Shown here: in pieces, positions 6,571 through 11,963 of the stretch | How positions within the stretch are numbered: position 1 is the first letter of the stretch | Layout: the number at the start of each line of letters is the position of its first letter | Notes under the pieces: model-generated | Told to the model about the DNA's origin: nothing | The model's input: the letters and a program-made list of their open reading frames with translations, nothing else | Databases searched by the model: none | Made by a program: the position numbers and the translations under genes | NCBI GenBank assembly: GCA_021647685.1 | Contig: JAKIUH010000092.1 | Span: forward strand, 1 to 11,963 | Length of the DNA: 11,963 nucleotides | Reading direction: 5' to 3' | From: Bacteroidales bacterium | GTDB lineage: Bacteria; Bacteroidota; Bacteroidia; Bacteroidales; NBLH01

Positions 6571-6586
6571 TGAGCCCTAAGGCTCA
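6571..6586 (-). other. GC-rich hairpin upstream of the DUF4266 gene
   Basis: TGAGCC and GGCTCA form a perfect 6-bp stem with a 4-base loop, the most GC-rich structure in this AT-rich gap. It lies 44 bases before the DUF4266 ATG and downstream of apbE. The following minus-strand bases are A/T-rich but not a T-run, so a terminator is doubtful; an attenuating or mRNA-stabilising hairpin in the leader is possible. Confidence 0.4.
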
Positions 6587-6620
6587 GAGCGAAGTTTAAG
6601 TTCCACTTATCAAGGCTTAC

Positions 6621-6642
6621 ATTATTTAACCTGTTAAATAAT
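6621..6642. promoter_or_regulatory. Perfect 10-bp inverted repeat between apbE and the DUF4266 gene
   Basis: The arms ATTATTTAAC (6621-6630) and GTTAAATAAT (6633-6642) are exact reverse complements separated by 2 bases. This is the longest perfect dyad I found in the window. Its length and tight centre are typical of an operator for a dimeric repressor rather than a terminator, since it is very AT-rich and no T-run follows. It lies 95 bases before the DUF4266 ATG, so it may control the DUF4266-DUF3570 pair separately from trx-apbE. No TAnnTTTG box is visible nearby. Confidence 0.5.
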
Positions 6643-6710
6643 TATTACTTCAAGCTTATGAGATTGCATTACTAAGTTTTCCTGTGTCTGTCAGCCGACT
6701 GATGAATGTT

Positions 6711-7706
6711 TTATGATTTTTTTAAATTTTCTGTTTTAATCTGAATATTTTTCGATGTATATACATTCCCTTCATCATCAATGATGATACACTCTACATT
6801 AGGTAACTGATTAATACGGTTTAAGCCCACTTCAATACCCATCACAAAAATGGAAGTAGCCAGGGCATCTGCCAGTTCTGCACTTTTTGCAAAAACGGTT
6901 GCACTGATGATTCCGCTTGCCGGATAGCCGGTTCGTGGGTCAATAATGTGTGTGTATCTTTTTCCATCAAATATCACATACTTTTCATAATTGCCTGATG
7001 TAACAACAGCTCCATTGGTGATTGGCAAAAGAGCAAAAGCTTTATTTTTATTAAAAGGGTTGGTTATTGCAACATTCCAGTCTTTGCCATCGGGCTGTTT
7101 ACCCCAAGTATTCATATCTCCTGATGCATTGATAATTCCGGCAGGAACATTTTTAGAAATTAATAAAGCTTTAGCTTTATCAGCTGCAAAACCTTTACCA
7201 ATGGCACCAAAACCTATTTTCATACCTTTTTTTTTGAGAAAGACTGTTTGTTTAGCTTTGTCGATGATAATATTTTGGTAACCTACCTTTTCTACTGATT
7301 TACTAATTTCTTCCTTTGATGGAAACTTTTTCATACTGCCGTCAAACTTCCATATTTTATCCATTGATGCATAGCTTATATCAAATGCCCCATCAGTTAG
7401 TTTAGAAATAATCAAAGCTCGCTCAATTAATCCAAACAACTCTTTGCTCACTTTTACAGGTTTTACTCCTGCATTTCGATTAATTTTTGATGTTTCTGAG
7501 TTTTCATCCCATGATGAAATTATTTTTTCGATGCGTGAAATTTCAAAAATAGCCGTATCAATATATTTATTGGCTGATATGCTATCTTTGTGCTCTACAT
7601 AAATATCAAAACGACTACCCATTAGTTTTAATTTTCGATGATAAACTTTTTGGGCAGAAACCGAACTAAATAATCCGCTTAATATGATTAACAATAGAAA
7701 CCTCAT
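6711..7706 (-). CDS. apbE: ApbE family FAD:protein FMN transferase
   Basis: A 331-aa protein, the usual ApbE length. A signal peptide (hydrophobic 3-13, cleavage near VSAQ) places it outside the cytoplasm. Family motifs appear in order: 'LMGSRFDIYV' (28-37), 'SSWDENSETSKINRNAG' (64-80), 'LTDGAFDIS' (103-111), 'IGFGAIGKGFAADKA' (164-178), 'NASGDMNTWG' (193-202), 'AVVTSGNYEKY' (233-243), 'THIIDPRTGYP' (252-262) and 'SAELADALATSIFVMG' (275-290) with the Mg2+-binding acidic region. It should be active: ApbE hydrolyses FAD and attaches FMN through a phosphoester bond to Thr or Ser in a DxxSGA[TS]-type motif of exported proteins. No classic substrate (NqrC/RnfG-type FMN-binding domain) is in the window; the DUF4266 and DUF3570 products are candidate substrates. 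Only 7 bases separate it from the upstream thioredoxin-like gene, so the two are co-transcribed. Confidence 0.96.
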   Translation of the reverse strand: MRFLLLIILSGLFSSVSAQKVYHRKLKLMGSRFDIYVEHKDSISANKYIDTAIFEISRIEKIISSWDENSETSKINRNAGVKPVKVSKELFGLIERALIISKLTDGAFDISYASMDKIWKFDGSMKKFPSKEEISKSVEKVGYQNIIIDKAKQTVFLKKKGMKIGFGAIGKGFAADKAKALLISKNVPAGIINASGDMNTWGKQPDGKDWNVAITNPFNKNKAFALLPITNGAVVTSGNYEKYVIFDGKRYTHIIDPRTGYPASGIISATVFAKSAELADALATSIFVMGIEVGLNRINQLPNVECIIIDDEGNVYTSKNIQIKTENLKKS

Positions 7707-7713
7707 GCAATAA

Positions 7714-8145
7714 TTAAAATGAATTTAACAAGTCGATATATTCTTTCGGGCTAATATTTTTATATCCTGTTGATCCTAAAACTTCACCGCCTTTATCCAA
7801 AACCACAATTAAAGGGAAAAACCCTTGCGGATTGTATTTTTCTGCCAGGAAATTGTTTTTTTCTTGTTGCTCTTTAGGTAACTGATTTTTCTTTTTACGT
7901 GGAAAATCAGCCAAAAGCATAACAAAATGGTCTTTTGCATAATTTTTAAATTCTTCACTACTCCAGATATTTTGTTCTAATTTAATACATGGAGCACACC
8001 AATCTGAACCTTGAAAAACCAAAACTATTTTCCTGTTTTCATTGTTCGCAATTTCTTTTGCTTTTTCTAAATCAGTTTGCCAATTTTGTGCATTAACAAG
8101 CGCACTAAATAATAAACTGAAAGTTATCAAAGTGAATATTCGCAT
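7714..8145 (-). CDS. Secreted thioredoxin-like protein (CAPC)
   Basis: A 143-aa protein with a signal peptide (hydrophobic 4-17, 'LVNAQ'). The thioredoxin fold is seen in 'RKIVLVFQGSDWCAPCIKLEQNIW' (38-61) with active-site cysteines C50 and C53, the 'FVMLLADFP' strand (74-82), the conserved cis-proline in 'GFFPLIVVLDKGG' (108-120) and 'LGSTGYKN' (123-130). The SDWCAPC form and the Lys/Gln-rich insert before 'FLAEKYNPQGFFP' are typical of the Thioredoxin_7-like periplasmic proteins of Bacteroidota. It would reduce or exchange thiols in the periplasm. It sits 7 bases before apbE and upstream of a lipoprotein with a CGC tail, a likely substrate by context. The direct partner for its own reduction (DsbD-type) is not in the window. 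Confidence 0.92.
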   Translation of the reverse strand: MRIFTLITFSLLFSALVNAQNWQTDLEKAKEIANNENRKIVLVFQGSDWCAPCIKLEQNIWSSEEFKNYAKDHFVMLLADFPRKKKNQLPKEQQEKNNFLAEKYNPQGFFPLIVVLDKGGEVLGSTGYKNISPKEYIDLLNSF

Positions 8146-8186
8146 ATTAAAATATTTTTATTGTTTACGATATAAACCAAACGCCC

Positions 8187-8215
8187 AAAAAATAACTTTA
8201 GTATTCAGGACTAAA
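8187..8215 (-). terminator. Possible weak terminator after the efflux-pump genes
   Basis: On the minus strand TTTAGT (8210-8215 side) and ACTAAA form a 6-bp stem with a 7-base loop, followed by GTTATTTTTT. A hairpin then a T-rich run fits an intrinsic terminator between the adaptor gene and the thioredoxin-like gene, in a 125-base gap. The stem is AT-rich and weak, so this is tentative; read-through is likely. Confidence 0.25.
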
Positions 8216-8270
8216 AAAAAATAATAGTTTGGATAGTTCAGGGATTAGGGCTAACTATAATAAGTTACAA

Positions 8271-9392
8271 TTATTTTTTGTAATAATAAGTTCCTTTTAC
8301 TAAAACTCCATTTAAGTTTTTATTATCAATGATTTGCGTGTAGTCTTTATCATTAATTCCCGTTTTTAGGTATTTCTTTTTGAAATATAAGTTTTCTGCA
8401 TCTTCTTTTTCTTTTACAAGTACATAATATGCATCACCTGACTTTATAATTGCTTCGCTTGGTAATGCGGGGGCAATTATACTGTCGGTAATTACTTCAA
8501 CCTGAAAATACATACCGTCCACAAATATTTTTTTCAAATGATTTTCCGGCTCGGCAATACATCGAATGCTTTTACTCTCTTTGTCAATAGATTTACCAAT
8601 GTAATTAATGCTTGCCGAATAGGTTTTACCGGAATTATCTGGGCTGTAAATGTTTACTTTTTGTCCAATTTGCAGGTTTCCTACAGTCTCCTGATAAACA
8701 AAAAAGTGGAGTTGTAAATTACTGTTATCAATAATTTGCATGATTAGTACATCGGAATTAATAAATTCGCCGGTATTGCATTTTAAATTGCTTACATAGC
8801 CTTTAATGGGGGCATAAATATTTAAATACGAAGATATATTTCCACTTTCAAGTGAAGAAAAGTTTACATTTACAATTTTTAACTCTGCTTTTAAGGCTTG
8901 AATTTTTGCTTGCAACATTTTGTATTTACTTTCAATGGAAAAATACTCTTTTTGAGAGGATATCTTTTCATCATAAAGTTCTTTTACTCTTTTGTAGTCT
9001 GCATTGGTTGCTTTAAATTGAGCAAGTGCTTCAAGATAATCTCTTTGAAGATTGATAAATTCTTTGCTCTCAATACTTAAAAGTAATTGCCCTTTACGTA
9101 CAAAAACGCCGGGATTTACCTGAATACTTTTTATAATTCCGGATAAATAACTATAAACATCAGCTTTTGATTGTGGCGAGGCGGTTACAATTCCATTGGT
9201 TTTGAAAACTTTTTTAAAGGTATGCATTTTAGTGTCTCCTAACTGCATATTTTCCGCTTCAAATTGTTCTTTACTAATTTGTACTAAATGCTCGTTCACT
9301 GCTGCTTGTTCTTCACTATTTTCTTTGTTTCCGCATGAAGACATTAAAATTGCAACTGTTGTAAGAATAAAAAGGGTTGTTATTGATTTCAT
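8271..9392 (-). CDS. RND efflux periplasmic adaptor subunit (HlyD/CusB-type lipoprotein)
   Basis: A 373-aa protein of typical membrane-fusion-protein length. The lipoprotein signal peptide ends MSSC with Cys20 as the lipid anchor. Domain order: beta-barrel/lipoyl first half 'ADVYSYLSGIIKSIQVNPGVFVRKGQLLLSIES' (77-109), alpha-hairpin coiled coil (about 111-180), lipoyl second half 'LNIYAPIKGYVSNLKCNTGEFINS' (190-213), a beta-barrel (225-300, 'LQLHFFVYQETVGNLQIGQKVNI') and a membrane-proximal domain (about 305-373). It bridges the RND permease in the inner membrane and the outer-membrane channel. There is no His/Met-rich N-terminal metal site as in CusF-like extensions, so the transported metal cannot be read from it. 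It lies 55 bases after the permease-channel fusion gene, in the same operon. Confidence 0.93.
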   Translation of the reverse strand: MKSITTLFILTTVAILMSSCGNKENSEEQAAVNEHLVQISKEQFEAENMQLGDTKMHTFKKVFKTNGIVTASPQSKADVYSYLSGIIKSIQVNPGVFVRKGQLLLSIESKEFINLQRDYLEALAQFKATNADYKRVKELYDEKISSQKEYFSIESKYKMLQAKIQALKAELKIVNVNFSSLESGNISSYLNIYAPIKGYVSNLKCNTGEFINSDVLIMQIIDNSNLQLHFFVYQETVGNLQIGQKVNIYSPDNSGKTYSASINYIGKSIDKESKSIRCIAEPENHLKKIFVDGMYFQVEVITDSIIAPALPSEAIIKSGDAYYVLVKEKEDAENLYFKKKYLKTGINDKDYTQIIDNKNLNGVLVKGTYYYKK

Positions 9393-9447
9393 TTTCTTTA
9401 TTTTAAAAATTTTAAATTAACTGATTGTAATTTAATATGCTAATGCT

Positions 9448-11963
9448 TTATAAGGTAAAATAATTGAGTTCGATGATAATGTTATTGCTCTGCCATAAAT
9501 TGTACAGATAATCCAATTTAATGTTCATTGCAGCTTCAAGGCTTTGCAGGTATTTAAAAATATCTATCTGCCCTGATTTATAACTTTTTTCGGCGCTTAA
9601 AACCATTTGTTCATACAAATCTTCTCCAAAATTGTGATAATAGTTTAAGGCTTCTTCGTATTTTTGCACTTGTTTATTTAACTCATTAATTCTTTTCCTG
9701 TATCTGATTTCCAATCCTGCTTGTTGTTCTTGGGCAATTTCTACCGCAATTTTTCCGGCACTGACCCGTGCTTTTTTGTCAAAAAAGAATATCGGTATGC
9801 CTACTCCCAACATAAAGCCGTTGTAGCGTTGGGCATTTGCATAACTGTTGGTTCCGCTAAAAAAACCAAGATTAATATCCGGTAAAAATTTATTTTTTTC
9901 GGCAGATAAACGTGCATCTTCCAAATCCACCCATTGTTTTCCCAAATTTAATATTTGCTCATTTGAAACAGTATCTTGCATCATTCCAAGCTCTTGCATC
10001 GGCTGATAAACAATTACAAATGCAGTATCGCTTTGCAATAAGGCTTTTAAAGCATTTATTCCTATCTCCAAATCGTGTACTAATTGTCTGTTTTTTATGC
10101 TGATTTCTTGTTTTTTAGCTTGAACATTAAATTTTTCTAATTGGGTAGCTCCTCCTAATTCATAATTTCGTGTAACGGCATTTAATAAATCAGTATAAAA
10201 ACTGTCTAATTTTTGATAATAATATTGTTTGTTTAACAGATATTGTACCGTCATATATGATTGAGCCACTTGTTTAGATAATTCTGTTTTTTTAAGCAGA
10301 TATTTTGTTTCGCTAATGCTTGTTTTCAGTTTATTTACTTTTTTTTGTGATGTATAAACCGTTGGAAATTTAAAGCTTTGTTCTACTCCAAATACGTTCA
10401 ACGGATGACCGTTTTCGGCAATATTATTGGCATCGTATTCATAATAAACCGAAGTGGGGTCTATTGAAAATGCAGTGGCATTTAGTGCTTTTTTTTGTGC
10501 TGTTGTTAAATAATAAGATTTGAGTTCTTTATTATTTTTTATGGCAAGCGCTATGGCTTTCTCTATTGTCAATGTATCACTTTGAGCCTGAGCACTATAC
10601 CCAAATGTTAAAAATAAAGGGATAATAATTATCAATGGTTTACGAATAAGCTTTAAGGGCCAGCCTTGTAAGCGCTTTACATCAATGAGTACTGCATATA
10701 GTAATGGTAAAGCAATCATTGTCAGTAATGTAGAGGTAATTAGTCCGCCGATTACCACTGTTGCCAACGGGCGTTGTACTTCTGCACCTGCCGAAGTGGA
10801 AATTGCCATAGGCAAAAATCCCAAGGCTGCTGCCGATGCTGTAAGCAATACGGGACGTAAACGCTCATGAGTAGCTTTCATAATTAATGCTTTTACATCT
10901 TTCATTCCACTTTGTTTTAATTCGTTAAGGTATTCAATAAGTACTATGCCGTTTAGCACAGCAACACCAAACAGTGCAATAAATCCGAAACCCGCCGATA
11001 CGCTAAAAGGCATTCCGCGCATCCACAATGCCAATACACCACCAACTGCCGATAAAGGCACTGCGGTAAATATTAAAGCAGCTTCTTTAAAGGTTCCGAA
11101 AGCAAAATGCAAGAATATAAATATAAGTAAAAGAGAAACCGGAACCGCTAACATTAGGCGGTTGGTTGCATTTTTCAGGTTTTCAAACTGTCCGCCGTAA
11201 TCAATATAATATCCGGGTTCTAATTCTATGTTTTTATTGATTTTTGCTTCTATATCTTTCACTACGCTTTCCAAATCACGGTTTCGTACATTAATACTTA
11301 CCACTACTCTACGGTGGGTATTATCACGCGAAATACGAGCAGGACCTGTTGTGTAATTAATTTCAGCCACTTCGGTCATTGGTACTTGCTTGCCGTTGGG
11401 TAAGGATATGTTCATTTGACGAATATTTTCAATATCTTTACGAAAATTGTTGTTGAAACGCACAGCGATATCAAAACGTTTTTCACCTTCAAAAATTTTT
11501 CCGGCAATAGCTCCTCCAAAAGCTGTTGTAAGTTGTACATTCAAATCTTGCGTATTTAATCCGTAATAAGCAATTTTATCGCGTTTGTATTTTACAATCA
11601 TTTGAGGCAAGCCGGCGGTTTTCTCCATGGTAACATCAGCTGCACCGGGAACGTTTTCTATCAAATTTTTAATTTCTGCTGCTTTTTGGTTCAGGTAGTC
11701 CAAATCTTCGCCAAAAATTTTCACGGCAATATCCGAACGAACCCCAGTAATCAATTCATTAAAACGCATTTCGATGGGTTGTGTAAATTCATACTCAATG
11801 CCAGGGATTACCGATAGTGCTTCTTTAAATTTACCGGCTAAATCTTCTTTGCTTTCAGCAACTTTCCATTCACCTTTGGGGCGTAATTTGATAATTACAT
11901 CTACTTCTTCCATAGACATTGGGTCGGTTGGAACTTCGGCAGCACCAATTCGCGAAACAATTT
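9448..11963 (-). CDS. CzcA/CusA-family heavy-metal RND permease fused to TolC-type outer-membrane factor (5' part missing)
   Basis: The reading frame is open to the window edge: upstream of the ATG at 11919 it encodes IVSRIGAAEVPTDP, which joins MSMEEVDVIIKL to give the conserved 'G(T/A)AEVPTDPMxMEE(T/V)D' of the CzcA/CusA porter domain, so the ATG is internal and the true start is outside. Numbering from that Met, periplasmic loop 2 covers 1-250, TM8-TM12 lie at about 254-274, 279-300, 305-330, 355-373 and 385-412. TM10 contains 'ALFGVAVLNGIVLIEYLNEL', which is CzcA-like (divalent Co/Zn/Cd type) rather than the CusA 'AEFGVVML' form; this is a hint only. Residues 427-446 form a signal-peptide-like segment, followed by a TolC/OEP domain (447-823) with 'LTIEKAIALAIKNNKEL' and paired coiled coils ('YELGGATQLEKFNVQAKKQEI', 'AEKSYKSGQIDIFKYLQSLEA'). 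Such fusions occur in Bacteroidota. The adaptor gene follows by 55 bases. Confidence 0.94.
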   Translation of the reverse strand, partial: IVSRIGAAEVPTDPMSMEEVDVIIKLRPKGEWKVAESKEDLAGKFKEALSVIPGIEYEFTQPIEMRFNELITGVRSDIAVKIFGEDLDYLNQKAAEIKNLIENVPGAADVTMEKTAGLPQMIVKYKRDKIAYYGLNTQDLNVQLTTAFGGAIAGKIFEGEKRFDIAVRFNNNFRKDIENIRQMNISLPNGKQVPMTEVAEINYTTGPARISRDNTHRRVVVSINVRNRDLESVVKDIEAKINKNIELEPGYYIDYGGQFENLKNATNRLMLAVPVSLLLIFIFLHFAFGTFKEAALIFTAVPLSAVGGVLALWMRGMPFSVSAGFGFIALFGVAVLNGIVLIEYLNELKQSGMKDVKALIMKATHERLRPVLLTASAAALGFLPMAISTSAGAEVQRPLATVVIGGLITSTLLTMIALPLLYAVLIDVKRLQGWPLKLIRKPLIIIIPLFLTFGYSAQAQSDTLTIEKAIALAIKNNKELKSYYLTTAQKKALNATAFSIDPTSVYYEYDANNIAENGHPLNVFGVEQSFKFPTVYTSQKKVNKLKTSISETKYLLKKTELSKQVAQSYMTVQYLLNKQYYYQKLDSFYTDLLNAVTRNYELGGATQLEKFNVQAKKQEISIKNRQLVHDLEIGINALKALLQSDTAFVIVYQPMQELGMMQDTVSNEQILNLGKQWVDLEDARLSAEKNKFLPDINLGFFSGTNSYANAQRYNGFMLGVGIPIFFFDKKARVSAGKIAVEIAQEQQAGLEIRYRKRINELNKQVQKYEEALNYYHNFGEDLYEQMVLSAEKSYKSGQIDIFKYLQSLEAAMNIKLDYLYNLWQSNNIIIELNYFTL
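10582..10641 (-). other. Internal signal-peptide-like junction between permease and channel domains
   Basis: At the junction the protein reads RKPLIIIIPLFLTFGYSAQA then QSDTL: basic residues, a hydrophobic core and an AQA signal-peptidase I motif, directly before the TolC-like domain. Since the permease's last helix should end in the cytoplasm, this segment would carry the channel domain across the membrane, and cleavage would free it. Cleavage is inferred. Confidence 0.6.

Noticed and set aside
6571..6586. Intrinsic terminator after apbE
   Set aside because: The stem is good but no T-run follows on the minus strand, so it is kept only as a hairpin.
6991..7281. Plus-strand reading frame opposite apbE
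   Set aside because: It is fully antisense to conserved ApbE motifs; its composition is explained by them.
10582..10700. Frameshift or assembly join between separate permease and channel genes
   Set aside because: Both domains are in one uninterrupted frame, and such fusions are known in Bacteroidota; there is no stop, start or spacing typical of two genes.
10685..11200. Plus-strand reading frames opposite the RND transmembrane region
   Set aside because: They are low-complexity shadows of hydrophobic helices, with no recognisable domain or promoter.
11917..11919. ATG at 11919 as start of the efflux permease
   Set aside because: The frame is open upstream to the window edge and encodes the conserved AEVPTDP stretch of the porter domain, so this Met is internal.
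1..11963. CRISPR array, tRNA/rRNA genes, insertion sequences or attachment sites
   Set aside because: No spaced repeats, cloverleaf sequences, transposase motifs or flanking terminal repeats were found by eye.

Overview
AT-rich DNA in which every gene I can support lies on the minus strand, so transcription runs from position 11963 towards 1. Several features point to Bacteroidota, probably a Flavobacteriia/Cytophagia/Bacteroidia-type bacterium: a TAnnTTTG-type -7 promoter box, signal peptides ending in 'AQ', lipoproteins with an SSC lipobox, no Shine-Dalgarno sequences, and a heavy-metal RND pump fused to its outer-membrane channel. No RNA genes, insertion sequences or CRISPR arrays were seen.

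In transcription order the window holds four modules. (1) 11963-8271: the 3' part of a CzcA/CusA-type RND permease fused to a TolC-type outer-membrane factor, then a lipoprotein periplasmic adaptor; together these make a tripartite efflux pump. (2) 8145-4713: a secreted thioredoxin-like protein (CAPC), an ApbE FAD:protein FMN transferase, a 70-aa DUF4266 lipoprotein ending GGGCGCN, and a DUF3570 outer-membrane beta-barrel with SGAS repeats and an Asp6 run. This conserved but functionally unknown set is the best candidate for an undescribed system: an envelope redox module in which a flavin may be covalently attached to the lipoprotein or barrel. (3) 4604-1094: a two-TM sensor with HAMP and a SpoIIE/PP2C phosphatase domain, a porin-like barrel, and a YfiR/DUF4154 periplasmic protein; this resembles the YfiR-YfiN logic with a phosphatase as output. 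(4) 809-1: a TetR regulator and the start of a CDP-alcohol phosphatidyltransferase, linked by two nearly identical 16-bp operator-like sites, one of them inside a well-formed promoter for tetR.

Non-coding structure of note: a perfect 10-bp inverted repeat (6621-6642) and a GC-rich hairpin (6571-6586) between apbE and the DUF4266 gene, a 22-bp-phased direct repeat before the DUF3570 gene, and a 14-bp perfect palindrome before the porin gene. No intergenic gap exceeds 300 bases; the longest (810-1093) holds the tetR promoter and a hairpin at the YfiR stop codon.

Functional assignments come from motif recognition by eye; no database or structure search was possible.
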